NCBI GenBank assembly: GCA_015065935.1
Contig: SVPI01000002.1
Coordinates: forward strand, 62,001 to 126,000
Source: Oscillospiraceae bacterium
GTDB lineage: Bacteria > Bacillota > Clostridia > Oscillospirales > Acutalibacteraceae
Reading direction: 5' to 3'
Length of the DNA: 64,000 nucleotides
This document shows positions 8,701 through 18,194 of this stretch, piece after piece. The notes under the pieces were generated by a model that worked only from the letters and a program-made list of their open reading frames with translations, was not told the DNA's origin and did not search any database. The position numbers were made by a program, and so were the translations under genes. Each line of letters opens with the position of its first letter. Within the stretch, counting starts at the first letter, position 1.

Positions 8701-9883
8701 AAAGATTCTTTCCTTTCACCACAACCTCATCATATAAACGCAGTCCCGATGCGCTGTCGTTTGTAAGGCTACAAATCATTGTTTCCTCATCACGGTATAG
8801 AATTTCCACCGGAGTGAATTTAAGCTCCATTCCCGAAAGCACATAAACACCTGTTTTGGAATCTACAATGCGAAGCGCCCTGCGGGGAAGCTTTAATCCC
8901 TTATAAACTCCGTTTACCACCGTCATAGCGCCGCTTCTCAGCGTTGCCAGCTCACTGCTCATTTCCTGGCAAGAAAATACAATTACTGCGCGGTCACTGA
9001 CCGATGAAATGTTAACACGCTCAACCTTAACCGAAATTTCGGGGTTAGCCTTAAGGTTTGTGTGAATGGTTAGTGTATCGCCTGTTTTGTAGGCAAGGGA
9101 ATCATTAACGCTAACCGTTGCGGCAATATACCACTTATAATCTGAAACCAACTTTCCTACAACCTCATTTTTAACATCGTTCGGCTTTAAGCCGTCAAGG
9201 ATTTCGGGGGTAAGCTTTTCAATATCGGCAGGGGTTAAAATTTCCTCATAACCATCGGCTGTGTCAATAAAATAACCTGAAACATGGGCTGATATTTCAC
9301 CCTGTGGGGATGAAAGCGCTGCCTGCAGCTTTTCACGCTCGGCCTTAAGACTTTGAAGCTGACCGGAAAAATCGGTGGCGGCATCTGTAACCATTTGTCG
9401 GCGGTTTAAAATCATCATTAGCTCTTCAGAATTTTCCCCCGCCTGCTCAAAATTACCGTAAGCACAGGCAAGCTTTAGGTTATTAAGACCTTCCTTAACT
9501 CTTGTGTTAAGCAGGTCAAGGTCAGCCGCCGTTATCGCATTGTAGCTTTCAAGCTCCTCAATGCTGGCAATTTTATCGTTAAGCGCTTTGATTTGTGATG
9601 CTGCAATAGACTGCTCCTCACCCGAATAAACATGGGCGATAACACCGTTTTTCTCAATGCGCTTTCCGCTTTCAACATTAAAGTGCAAAACGCCTGAGGA
9701 ACTAAAGTTTACAAGACTTTCATCTCTTATAATAACGGCGTTTATATTAACACCCTCTACCATTTCACCGTAAACCGCAGACTGGGTTTCAATGGGGCGA
9801 TAGAGCGCGGCATAGATTTGATAGGCAAGAAATAAAACAAGAACAAATCCCAAAAGGAATTTTAAAAACTTATTGTCTTTCAC
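8678..9883 (-). CDS. HlyD-like membrane-anchored adaptor protein
   Basis: A 401-residue protein with one N-terminal transmembrane segment (about residues 8-28, FLKFLLGFVLVLFLAYQIYA) and an extracytoplasmic part. A biotinyl-lipoyl-like beta hairpin (about 45-90), a coiled-coil hairpin (about 100-200) and a second beta domain resemble HlyD/RND adaptor proteins. No ATPase or permease gene is beside it, so an export role is unproven. It lies between miaA and yggS in the division cluster and overlaps both neighbours, so it should be co-expressed with sepF and divIVA. Family resemblance is moderate; the function is open. Confidence 0.7.
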   Translation of the reverse strand: MKDNKFLKFLLGFVLVLFLAYQIYAALYRPIETQSAVYGEMVEGVNINAVIIRDESLVNFSSSGVLHFNVESGKRIEKNGVIAHVYSGEEQSIAASQIKALNDKIASIEELESYNAITAADLDLLNTRVKEGLNNLKLACAYGNFEQAGENSEELMMILNRRQMVTDAATDFSGQLQSLKAEREKLQAALSSPQGEISAHVSGYFIDTADGYEEILTPADIEKLTPEILDGLKPNDVKNEVVGKLVSDYKWYIAATVSVNDSLAYKTGDTLTIHTNLKANPEISVKVERVNISSVSDRAVIVFSCQEMSSELATLRSGAMTVVNGVYKGLKLPRRALRIVDSKTGVYVLSGMELKFTPVEILYRDEETMICSLTNDSASGLRLYDEVVVKGKNLYDGKIIN

Positions 9884-10808
9884 TTTTGTTTCCTGCCTCC
9901 TTTAAAATTCTTTTTGCCTCGGACAAAACATCATCGGTTTTGTCGGCGTAAATCCAATTAATTCTGGTATCCTTTTTAAACCAGGTAAGTTGCCGCTTGG
10001 CATAGTGGCAGCTTTCTCTTTTTAAAAGCTCAACCGCTTCCTCCAGGGTTAGCTCTCCCCTAAAATACTTATGAAGCTCTTTATGCCCAATGGCCTGAAC
10101 GCCGCCACCCTTTAAATTAAGGGTTGCCTCGGCCTCTTTAATAAGGCCGTTTTCAAGCATTAAATCAACCCTGCGCCTTATTCTTTCGTAAAGCAATTCC
10201 CTATTTTCAAAGGTTATGCCAATCATAACCGCATCATAGGGGCTTGGCACACTTCTTGACTCGGCCTCAAGCTGGGTTATGGTTTTACCTGTGAGTTCGA
10301 AAAGCTCCAGTGCTCTTATAATTCTTCTTGTGTTGTTTGGGTGAAGCCTTGCGGCCGCCGCCTCATCAATAGCCTTGAGCCTTGCGTGCATATATTCCTC
10401 GCCTTGCACATTCAGTTCATTTTGGAGCCTTTTTCGAAGTTCAAAATCGGTGGGCTCGGAAACAAACTGAATATTATCAACAAGGGAATTAACATAAAGA
10501 CCTGTGCCACCCACCAAAATGGGTTGTTTTCCCGAAGAATAAATTTCTTTAATTTTTTTGTGGGCCGCCTCAACATAATCAGCAACCGAAAAGTTAACCG
10601 AAAAATCCAGCACCTCAATTAAATGGTGGGCAACCCCCTGCCTTTCCTCCATTGTGGGAACGGCGGAGGCAATAGGCATTGAGCGATAAATTTGCATTGA
10701 GTCAGCTCCAACAACCTCACCACCCAGGTGCTTTGCAAGGCCAACACCAAGGGAGGTTTTCCCCGATGCGGTTGGACCCACAACACAAACAAGGGGTATT
10801 TTATTCAT
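9870..10808 (-). CDS. miaA: tRNA dimethylallyltransferase
   Basis: A 312-residue enzyme that adds a dimethylallyl group to N6 of A37 in tRNAs reading UNN codons. The P-loop is GPTASGKTS (residues 11-19); DSMQIYRSMPIAS and the LVGGTGLYV motif that helps bind the tRNA follow. Its product is the substrate of MiaB, also in this window. The gene starts one base inside the mutL stop region and overlaps the HlyD-like gene by 14 bp, consistent with a mutS-mutL-miaA operon. Confidence 0.96.
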   Translation of the reverse strand: MNKIPLVCVVGPTASGKTSLGVGLAKHLGGEVVGADSMQIYRSMPIASAVPTMEERQGVAHHLIEVLDFSVNFSVADYVEAAHKKIKEIYSSGKQPILVGGTGLYVNSLVDNIQFVSEPTDFELRKRLQNELNVQGEEYMHARLKAIDEAAAARLHPNNTRRIIRALELFELTGKTITQLEAESRSVPSPYDAVMIGITFENRELLYERIRRRVDLMLENGLIKEAEATLNLKGGGVQAIGHKELHKYFRGELTLEEAVELLKRESCHYAKRQLTWFKKDTRINWIYADKTDDVLSEAKRILKEAGNKSERQ

Positions 10809-12703
10809 TACTGAATTCTCCCGAACTGTTTTTCAATTTCATTTTTTGTAAGCCTTATTGCCACAGGTCTGCCGTGGGGGCAGTACATAATACTGTCATC
10901 ATTTATAACCCTGCTTGCCAGCCTTTCAAGCTCGTAGGCACTTGTGTTGTAGCCCGCCTTAATTGCCGCCTTGCAGGCAACGGTATGGAAAATGCGCTCC
11001 TGTGCCGGCAAAACCGCTGTTTTGGTCTCACTTAGGCTTTCGGCTAAATCAAAAACCAGGGTTTGCACATCAAGACCTGTAAGCATTTGCGGAATTGCAG
11101 TAACCAAAACCGAGTTATTTCCAAAATCCTCAATTTCGAAGCCTGCCTCGCTTATCTTATCGCCGTTTTCGGTTATAAGAATATAATCATCCGAAGGCAG
11201 TGTAACGGCAACAGGGGTTAGCAGTGCCTGCACAGCAATTTCCTCGGTAGATTTAAGTCGCTCATAGTTAATTCTTTCGTGAGCGGCGTGCTTGTCAATT
11301 AAATAAACCTCGTTTTCACACTCGGCAATAATGTAGGTTTTAAGCGCCTCACCAATGTACCTTACCTCTTTTTGAGACTTTGTTTCCTCGGCTATCTTAG
11401 TTTCAGGTGCCTCGGCTTTATTAACAGCGGTGTTTTGCACCTCTGCTTTTTCTAAAACAATCGGTGGCTCGGGGGCTGCCTCAGCTTGGCCTTCCACCCT
11501 TATCTCGGGCATCTCAATTTTCACCGTTTGCTGCTGGGCCTTTATAACATCGCTTAGTGTAAAGCTTGTTTCCTCTTTTTTTGTGGGTGGAACATACTCA
11601 AAGCTTCTGGGCTTTGTGTTCGCGCCAACGTTCGCGGTTTGCTTATATTCCTGCGCCGTCATTCGGGCAAAAGGATTAACTGCACTGCTTTTAAAGGTTG
11701 CCTCGGGGCGTGTATCGGAAAATGTTATGGCATTTTTTACCGAGTAGTAAACCGCGTTAAACACAGCCCTTTCATCGGAAAAACGCACCTCGGTTTTTGC
11801 AGGGTGTACATTAACATCAACACTGCCAAAGGGAACGCTTACATTAAGCACCGCACAGGGGAATTTTCCCACCATAATTGTGTTTTTATATGCCTGCTCA
11901 AGTGCCGCAGTTACCGTGCCGCTTTTAACAAAGCGGGAATTAAGAAAGAAAAACTGTCCGCTTCGGCTTGTCCTGCAGTTTATGGGCTTTGAAACAAGAC
12001 CTTTAACCTTGATACCATCGGTCTCACCGTTAACCTCAATAAGATTTGATGCAAACTCACGGCCCAAAACGCTGTAAACCGCATTTTTTAAATTTCCGTC
12101 ACCCTTAGTTACAAAAACGCTTTTGGAATCTCTTATAAATCTAAAGGAAATTTCGGGGTGTGAAAGGGCAATTCTTTCCATAATTGCCGCTACGGCGTTG
12201 CCCTCGGTAACATCCTTTTTAAGGAACTTCATTCTAGCCGGAACATTATAGAAAATATCCCTTACAATAATTGTGGTGCCCTTTGGGCAGCCGGCATCCT
12301 CAAAAGCCAGCTGTTCGCCACCCTCAATAACATAGCGGGTGCCCGAAATGCTATTTTCTGTGCAGGTGAGCATTTCAACCCTTGAAACACCTGCCACAGC
12401 ACAAAGTGCCTCTCCACGAAAGCCCAGGGTGCCAATGGCATTTAAATCAATTTCATTTTTAATTTTGCTGGTTGCGTGCCTTAGAAAGGCGGTAGGAACA
12501 TCCTCCCTCTCAATACCGCAACCGTTATCGGTTATTCTAAGGAACAAAATGCCGCCGCCTTTAATTTCAACCGTTATAGAGCAGGCGCCTGCATCAATAG
12601 AGTTTTCAACAAGCTCTTTTACCACCGAGGCGGGTCTTTCAACCACTTCACCTGCGGCAATAAGCTCGGCAACGTTTTTACTAAGAACGTTAATTTTCGG
12701 CAT
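10808..12703 (-). CDS. mutL: DNA mismatch repair protein MutL (endonuclease type)
   Basis: About 631 residues from the chosen start MPKINVLS. The GHKL ATPase domain shows ELVENSIDAG, DNGCGI and TLGFRGEAL. The C-terminal domain carries DKHAAHERINYE, fitting the DQHA(X)2E(X)4E metal-dependent nicking motif, plus CPHGRP near the end. This is the endonuclease MutL of organisms without MutH, which nicks the new strand after MutS detects a mismatch. A longer in-frame start exists 18 codons upstream but would overlap the end of mutS; GGAAGTG lies just before the chosen ATG. A Glu/Ala/Pro-rich linker (about 340-440) joins the domains. Confidence 0.96.
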   Translation of the reverse strand: MPKINVLSKNVAELIAAGEVVERPASVVKELVENSIDAGACSITVEIKGGGILFLRITDNGCGIEREDVPTAFLRHATSKIKNEIDLNAIGTLGFRGEALCAVAGVSRVEMLTCTENSISGTRYVIEGGEQLAFEDAGCPKGTTIIVRDIFYNVPARMKFLKKDVTEGNAVAAIMERIALSHPEISFRFIRDSKSVFVTKGDGNLKNAVYSVLGREFASNLIEVNGETDGIKVKGLVSKPINCRTSRSGQFFFLNSRFVKSGTVTAALEQAYKNTIMVGKFPCAVLNVSVPFGSVDVNVHPAKTEVRFSDERAVFNAVYYSVKNAITFSDTRPEATFKSSAVNPFARMTAQEYKQTANVGANTKPRSFEYVPPTKKEETSFTLSDVIKAQQQTVKIEMPEIRVEGQAEAAPEPPIVLEKAEVQNTAVNKAEAPETKIAEETKSQKEVRYIGEALKTYIIAECENEVYLIDKHAAHERINYERLKSTEEIAVQALLTPVAVTLPSDDYILITENGDKISEAGFEIEDFGNNSVLVTAIPQMLTGLDVQTLVFDLAESLSETKTAVLPAQERIFHTVACKAAIKAGYNTSAYELERLASRVINDDSIMYCPHGRPVAIRLTKNEIEKQFGRIQ

Positions 12704-12722
12704 TTTGTTCACTTCCTTTTCT

Positions 12723-15338
12723 TTAGTAATTTTCTTTTGCTTTTTTAACCAGCTCAAAAAGTGTGCTCATAGCCTCAATGGGGGTCAGAGTGTTAACATC
12801 AAGTTTTTTAAGCTCCTCGGTAAGCTCATTTGCTTGGCCGCCCATATCAAGTGCCATTTGAGACTCACCTGCGGTCTCACTTTTTATAATCGTGACACCG
12901 TTTGCCTCAACATCCCTTAAAATTTCGTTTGCCCTTTTAATAATGCTGTCGGGCACACCTGCAAGCTTTGCAACGGCAACGCCGTAGCTATCATCTGCCC
13001 CACCCGGAACAATTCGGCGTAGGAAAATTATATCTTCGCCCTTGCGCTTTACGGCAATGTTATAGTTCTTAACACCGCCAAGCTCTTTTTCCATTTGGGT
13101 AAGCTCGTGATAGTGGGTAGCAAAAAGGGTTTTAGCTCCCAGCTTTCTCTTATCACTCACATATTCGAGCACAGCCCTGGCTATTGACATTCCATCAAAG
13201 GTTGAGGTGCCGCGACCGATTTCATCTAAAATAAGCAGGCTGTTTTTGGTTGCGTTTTTAACAATTGATGCAACCTCGCTCATTTCCACCATAAAGGTTG
13301 ACTGACCCATTGCCAGGTCATCAGATGCGCCTACCCTTGTGTAAACCGCATCGCAAATGCAAATGTTGGCATTTGTTGCGGGAACAAAGGAGCCGATTTG
13401 CGCCATTATAGCCATAAGGGCAACCTGTCGCATATATGTAGATTTACCCGCCATGTTAGGGCCTGTAATAATGGCACAGCGATTATCGGTTAAATCAAGC
13501 AGTGTGTCGTTGGTAACAAAGGGTGTGTCACTAAGCAGTTCAACCACAGGGTGCCTGCCATCCTGAATGCTTATAACGCCATCGGCATTAAGGCGGGGCC
13601 TGCAATAATTATTTTTAACGGCAACCGAGGCCAAAGATGCAAGGCAATCCAGCCTTGCCACCGCTGTGGCGGTAATCTGCAGGCGTTCAAGCTGGTCGGC
13701 AATATAAAGCCTTATCTTTTCGTAAAGCTCGAACTCCATTGCGCCGTCTCTTTCTTTGGCGCTTAAAATTCTAACCTCAAGGTCTTTTAACTCCTCGGTT
13801 ATAAATCTTTCACCGTTTGTAAGGGTTTGCTTTCTTATGTAGGTTTCGGGCACCTTGTCAAGGAAGGAATTTGAAACCTCAATATAGTAGCCAAACACCT
13901 TGTTGTAGCGAACCTTAAGGGTTTTAATACCTGTTCTTTCCTTTTCCTCGGCTTCAATGGAAGCGATGCGGCCTGTGCCGCCCTCCATATCATCACGAAC
14001 CTCATCAATCTTGGGGTCATAACCCTTTTTAAAGATTTTACCCTCTCTTACCGAGTTTGGCGCCTCGGTGCTAATTGCATTTTCAACCAGCTCGCAAACC
14101 TCACTAAGGGGGTCAATTTGCAGGCAGATGCCTTTAAGCATTCCCGACTTTGCATTTTGAAGCGCATCCTTAATAAGGCCGAATTTTCTAATGGTAGAAG
14201 CCAGGTCTAAAAGGTCCTTTGGCAGTGCGGTGCCGTAAACCACCCTTGCCATAAGGCGCTCAACATCGCGAACACCTGTTAAATATTCCCTGATTTCACC
14301 GCTGAGCATAACATCATCGCAAAGCTCCTCAACCGCATTTAAGCGGTTGTTAATTTCGGTAATGCTCATCAGCGGCTTTTCCATCCAACCGCGAATAAGG
14401 CGCTTACCCATTGCGGTTTTGGTTTTATCAATAACCCAAAGCAGCGAGCCCTTTTTGGATTTTTGGCGCATTGTTTCGGTAAGCTCAAGGTTTCGCATTG
14501 CCGTCATATCAAGGCGCATAAATTCATCCTGAACATAGTAAGAAATGCTGCTTGGAACAATGTTACCTGTAATGCCCATTTCCTTAAGATAATCCACCGT
14601 GCCACCCAGCGCACAAACTGCGGCGCTGTCGGGGTGGGCGGGCAAAAAGGATAAATCGTTTGTTTTAAAGTAAGTCCTCAGCTTGTCCTTGGCAAAATTA
14701 CTTTCAAAGCCTGCAATGCCACGCTTTGAAACGGTTCCCTCAAAACGAGTTTTAAGGAAGTTTTGCACCGTGAGCATAGCTTCGAGCACAGGGGTTAAAA
14801 GAATTTCGCTGGGAGAAAACCGAGAAAACTCACTGACAATTCGGTTTTCAAGGTCATCGCCCGAAAGCTCGGTTAAATGAACTTCTCCTGTAGATGCATC
14901 CACAAAGCAAAGTCCAACTGTGGAGCCAACAAGTGCTCCCGCCGCAAGATAGTTATTTTTACCCTCATCCAGCATTGTGTTTTCAATAACCGTTCCCGGG
15001 GTGATAACACGAATAACATCTCGCTTAACAATTCCCTTAGCCTCGGCAGGGTTTTCGGTCTGCTCACAAATGGCAACCTTATAGCCCCGCTCAACAAGGC
15101 GGGCAATGTAGCTTTCACAGCTATGGTAAGGAACGCCGCACATAGGCGCTCTTTCCTCTTGACCGCAATCGCGACCGGTAAGAACTAAATCTAGTTCTTC
15201 GCTGGCAACCTTTGCGTCCTCAAAAAACATCTCGTAAAAATCACCGAGACGGAAAAACAAGATACTGTCCTCATGACGGTGCTTAATCTCTAAATATTGC
15301 TTCATCATAGGTGACAGTTCCTGACTCTTCTGCGCCAT
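12723..15338 (-). CDS. mutS: DNA mismatch repair protein MutS
   Basis: An 871-residue MutS1. The mismatch-reading Phe-X-Glu is in GDFYEMFFEDA (about residues 32-42), the Walker A is GPNMAGKSTYMRQ (about 620), Walker B LLILDEIGRGTS and the composite signature THYHELTQ follow. The C-terminal helix-turn-helix and tail are complete. MutS binds base mismatches and small loops and recruits MutL, encoded 20 bp downstream. A GGGAGG site precedes the ATG. Confidence 0.97.
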   Translation of the reverse strand: MAQKSQELSPMMKQYLEIKHRHEDSILFFRLGDFYEMFFEDAKVASEELDLVLTGRDCGQEERAPMCGVPYHSCESYIARLVERGYKVAICEQTENPAEAKGIVKRDVIRVITPGTVIENTMLDEGKNNYLAAGALVGSTVGLCFVDASTGEVHLTELSGDDLENRIVSEFSRFSPSEILLTPVLEAMLTVQNFLKTRFEGTVSKRGIAGFESNFAKDKLRTYFKTNDLSFLPAHPDSAAVCALGGTVDYLKEMGITGNIVPSSISYYVQDEFMRLDMTAMRNLELTETMRQKSKKGSLLWVIDKTKTAMGKRLIRGWMEKPLMSITEINNRLNAVEELCDDVMLSGEIREYLTGVRDVERLMARVVYGTALPKDLLDLASTIRKFGLIKDALQNAKSGMLKGICLQIDPLSEVCELVENAISTEAPNSVREGKIFKKGYDPKIDEVRDDMEGGTGRIASIEAEEKERTGIKTLKVRYNKVFGYYIEVSNSFLDKVPETYIRKQTLTNGERFITEELKDLEVRILSAKERDGAMEFELYEKIRLYIADQLERLQITATAVARLDCLASLASVAVKNNYCRPRLNADGVISIQDGRHPVVELLSDTPFVTNDTLLDLTDNRCAIITGPNMAGKSTYMRQVALMAIMAQIGSFVPATNANICICDAVYTRVGASDDLAMGQSTFMVEMSEVASIVKNATKNSLLILDEIGRGTSTFDGMSIARAVLEYVSDKRKLGAKTLFATHYHELTQMEKELGGVKNYNIAVKRKGEDIIFLRRIVPGGADDSYGVAVAKLAGVPDSIIKRANEILRDVEANGVTIIKSETAGESQMALDMGGQANELTEELKKLDVNTLTPIEAMSTLFELVKKAKENY

Positions 15339-15375
15339 TTTTACGACCTCCCTTTCTTTTTTATTTTGAATTTAA

Positions 15376-15780
15376 TTAGTGGCAACCGCCGCAGGTGGAA
15401 CAACTGCCTGTGCACTGTGTCTGGGGCTCAACTGTTTCGGGGTCGGCACCGTCAACACACTGTGCAATAATGCTGTTAACCTCGTTCATAAGGTTATCAA
15501 GCTTTGCCTTTGCCTCGTTATATTTGGTCATACTCTCGCCGTTCATAATTTCGGTGTAAAGGTTTCTGAGTTGTTCATTTAAAGCCTGAACCTTGCCGTT
15601 ATCTTGCTCCTCCTCGCTAAGAGCCTTATCAAGGGACATTCTAACAAGATTGAACTCGCCGATTTTAGCCTGTAAGGCCTCATCCTTATCATTTGCAAGG
15701 GTTGCCTTTGCAAATTCAATATATCTTTCATCCTGCTGAATTGCTGCGCCAAGTAATCTTGTTGCTTCTTTAACTGTCAT
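15376..15780 (-). CDS. YlbF-family protein with a cysteine-rich tail
   Basis: A 134-residue, mostly helical protein. Residues 1-110 match the YlbF/YmcA family (helical hairpin core: TRLLGAAIQQDERYIEFAKA and following). In Bacillus, YlbF, YmcA and YaaT form an Fe-S-bearing complex that guides RNase Y maturation of mRNAs; that role is known for relatives only. The last 13 residues, CTGSCSTCGGCH, hold four Cys and one His, enough for a metal or Fe-S ligand set. The gene lies between miaB and mutS, in the same direction and with tight spacing. Confidence 0.8.
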   Translation of the reverse strand: MTVKEATRLLGAAIQQDERYIEFAKATLANDKDEALQAKIGEFNLVRMSLDKALSEEEQDNGKVQALNEQLRNLYTEIMNGESMTKYNEAKAKLDNLMNEVNSIIAQCVDGADPETVEPQTQCTGSCSTCGGCH

Positions 15781-15805
15781 TTTAAATATCTCCTTTAAAT
15801 TTGTT

Positions 15806-17206
15806 TTATATTATCGTGCCATAAAGCACTTTACTTACATTATCAACGCGGACATTTACAAACTGTCCGATAAGGCTCTTATCGCCCTCAAACTCAATTA
15901 CCGCACAGCCTGCCGTGTGGCCACTTAAAAAGCCCTCTTTAGACCCAAAATCATCACACAAAACGCGGTAGGTTTTGCCAAGATAATTCTCGTTTTGCTC
16001 TGCGGCAATTTCCTCTTGCACCTTTAAAAGCTGAGTAAACCATTTACCCTTTTCTTCACGGGATACAGGGTCCTCCATCTTTGCCGCTACGGTGTTTTCG
16101 CGTGGGGAGAAAATAAAGGTGAAAAGTGAGGCGAATTTAACCTGCTTTACAACATCAACCGTCTCTAAGAATTCCTCATAGGTTTCCCCGGGGAAGCCAA
16201 CGATTATGTCACTTGTCAGCTCAATGTCGGGCATAAGCTCTTTGGCACGGGCAACAAGGGATAAATATTTTTCCTTTGTGTAACGGCGGTTCATTGCATT
16301 TAGCACCCTGTCAGAGCCACTCTGCATTGGTAGATGCAAATGCCGCTCGACCTTTTCGCAGTCCCTCATTGCAAGGAGCAATTCCTCGGTGCAGTCTTTA
16401 GGGTGAGAGGTCATAAAGCGAATTCTAAAATCACCCTCCAGGGCATTTATTTGACGAAGCAGCTTTGCAAAGTTAACGCCGTGGTCTTCGCCCTTTCCAT
16501 AGGAATTAACATTTTGGCCGAGAAGGGTAATCTCCTTTTTGCCCTCGGCAATAAGTTTTTTAGCTTCCTCCAAAACAAATTCGGGCGCTCTTGAGCGCTC
16601 CCTTCCCCTTACAAAGGGCACAACGCAGTAGGTGCAAAAATTGTTGCAGCCGTACATTATGGGAAGCCACGCCTTTATATCCCTATCACGCTCGGTGGGC
16701 AAACCCTCAACAATATCGGCAAATTCGGTAGAGGTTTCGAAAATTCTGCCCGAGCCCGTAAGGCGGCGGTAAACAAATTCGGGAAGGCGGTGTAGCACAT
16801 GGGTACCAAAAACAATATCAACATAAGGATAACTTTCCTTAAAGCGAGGAGCGGTTTTTTCCTCCTGCGCCATACAGCCGCAAACAGCAACTATAAGGTT
16901 TTCTTTTTTCCTTTTGTAATTCTTTGTGGCACCTACATTGCCCCAAACACGTTGCTCGGCGTGTTCTCTAACGGCACAGGTGTTGAAAATTATAAAATCG
17001 GCGGCCTCAATATCATCGGTGATTTCATAACCCATAGTTTTAAGCATTCCGCGGATTTTTTCAGCATCGCTAACATTTTGCTGGCAACCGTAAACCACAA
17101 TATGCGCCTTTGGGGGATTTTCGTAAATTTTGCTTAAAAGGGAACGCACTCTTTCCATAAAACCAATTTGGCAAGAAAGGTCGTTTACACTGCCAAAATT
17201 GCTCAT
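15806..17206 (-). CDS. miaB: tRNA-2-methylthio-N6-dimethylallyladenosine synthase
   Basis: A 466-residue radical SAM methylthiotransferase. The N-terminal UPF0004 domain has three cysteines in YGCQQNVSD, FNTCAV and VCGCMAQ, which bind the auxiliary Fe-S cluster; the radical SAM cluster motif CNNFCTYC is at about 192-199; a C-terminal TRAM domain ends the protein. It converts i6A37 (made by MiaA) to ms2i6A37. First gene of a miaB-ylbF-mutS-mutL-miaA run. A strong promoter lies just upstream, inside the previous gene's terminator. Confidence 0.96.
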   Translation of the reverse strand: MSNFGSVNDLSCQIGFMERVRSLLSKIYENPPKAHIVVYGCQQNVSDAEKIRGMLKTMGYEITDDIEAADFIIFNTCAVREHAEQRVWGNVGATKNYKRKKENLIVAVCGCMAQEEKTAPRFKESYPYVDIVFGTHVLHRLPEFVYRRLTGSGRIFETSTEFADIVEGLPTERDRDIKAWLPIMYGCNNFCTYCVVPFVRGRERSRAPEFVLEEAKKLIAEGKKEITLLGQNVNSYGKGEDHGVNFAKLLRQINALEGDFRIRFMTSHPKDCTEELLLAMRDCEKVERHLHLPMQSGSDRVLNAMNRRYTKEKYLSLVARAKELMPDIELTSDIIVGFPGETYEEFLETVDVVKQVKFASLFTFIFSPRENTVAAKMEDPVSREEKGKWFTQLLKVQEEIAAEQNENYLGKTYRVLCDDFGSKEGFLSGHTAGCAVIEFEGDKSLIGQFVNVRVDNVSKVLYGTII

Positions 17207-17245
17207 AAATGCTATTCCCCCTTTTATATATATTAATAATAATAT

Positions 17246-17274
17246 ATTATAACAAATAAACGCTCCGTTTGCAA
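17246..17274 (-). promoter_or_regulatory. Promoter for miaB-mutS run, inside ttcA terminator
   Basis: Reading leftwards, TTGCAA (269-274 side of 17.2 kb) and a perfect TATAAT (17246-17251) are separated by exactly 17 bp. The spacer is one arm of the terminator hairpin at 17254-17294. Confidence 0.8.
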
Positions 17275-17294
17275 TAGAAACGAAGCGTTTATTT
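17254..17294 (-). terminator. Intrinsic terminator of the ttcA-like gene
   Basis: A 17-bp inverted repeat with one mismatch (AAATAAACGCT...AGCGTTTATTT) and a 7-nt loop follows the ttcA stop. The right-hand side contains the promoter for miaB. Confidence 0.75.
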
Positions 17295-17305
17295 TAAAGT
17301 TTTTG

Positions 17306-18142
17306 TTAATATTTTTCGGAAAAACTGTGAAGTTCCTCACCATCCCTGTTTCTCCAGCCCACAATGGCGCCGAGATTTACATTATGCATGCTCATAAAAA
17401 GGTTTTCATCGGCCTTGGGATTTGTCTTTTTAAGCTCCTTTATAAGCTGCTTTGTCTGCCGCCTCTTTGAAAGATTTTCAAACTCCTCAGATTCCTCGGT
17501 AAAACGGCAGGCACAATTAAGAAAGGATAACTCATTAGCTTTTGCCCATTTTATAATAGCCTCCTCCTTAACCTTGTAAAGGGGGCGGATAAGCTCCATA
17601 TCGGGAAAATTATCGCTTTTAAGCTTTGGCAGCATTGTTTTTGCCTCCCCCGACCAGAGCATACTCATAAGCCAGGTTTCAATGGCATCATCAAAATGGT
17701 GACCAAGGGCAATTTTATTGCAGCCAAGCTCCTTTGCCTTGTTATAAAGCCAGCCGCGGCGCATTCTGGCGCACAGGTAGCAGGGCGAGCCGCCTGCCGA
17801 ATTGGCAACGGCAAAAATATCGCTGTCATAAATTTCTAAAGGAATATTCAAAAGCTTGGCGTTGTTTTCAATCTTTTGCCTGTTTTCCTTTTTATAGCCG
17901 GGGTCCATTGTTATAAACTTAAGGGTGAAGGGCACCTCGGAATGGCGGCACAGCTGCTCCATACATTTTGCCAGCAGCACCGAATCCTTTCCGCCCGAAA
18001 TGCAAACGGCAATTTTATCCCCCTCGTTTATAAGGCCGTATTCCTTAACGGCACCGACAAAGGGGTTCCAAATACTTTTGCGGTATCTTTTTATAATACT
18101 GCGTTCAATTTCCACCGATTTTTCCAAAATTCTTTCAGCCAT
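17306..18142 (-). CDS. ttcA: TtcA-like tRNA 2-thiocytidine synthetase (PP-loop)
   Basis: A 278-residue PP-loop ATPase. ISGGKDS near residue 50 activates the target base by adenylation; CYLCARMRRGWLY gives the CxxC pair and a third cysteine lies in LNCACRF, the TtcA set that holds an Fe-S cluster. GHHFDDAIETWLM is the conserved region after the CxxC. TtcA thiolates C32 of certain tRNAs; related subfamilies thiolate other bases, so the exact site is inferred. Start: ATG at 18142 with GGAGAT six bases upstream, preferred to the upstream TTG in that same site. Confidence 0.85.
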   Translation of the reverse strand: MAERILEKSVEIERSIIKRYRKSIWNPFVGAVKEYGLINEGDKIAVCISGGKDSVLLAKCMEQLCRHSEVPFTLKFITMDPGYKKENRQKIENNAKLLNIPLEIYDSDIFAVANSAGGSPCYLCARMRRGWLYNKAKELGCNKIALGHHFDDAIETWLMSMLWSGEAKTMLPKLKSDNFPDMELIRPLYKVKEEAIIKWAKANELSFLNCACRFTEESEEFENLSKRRQTKQLIKELKKTNPKADENLFMSMHNVNLGAIVGWRNRDGEELHSFSEKY

Positions 18143-18164
18143 TTTTATCTCCAAAATAAAAAAA

Positions 18165-18194
18165 GTTCACAGCATTATTATAAATGCTGTGAAC
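18165..18194 (-). terminator. Terminator of the NhaC-type transporter gene
   Basis: A perfect 12-bp stem (GTTCACAGCATT) with a 6-nt loop, followed leftwards by seven T residues. The loop sequence is exactly the -10 hexamer of the next promoter. Confidence 0.88.
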
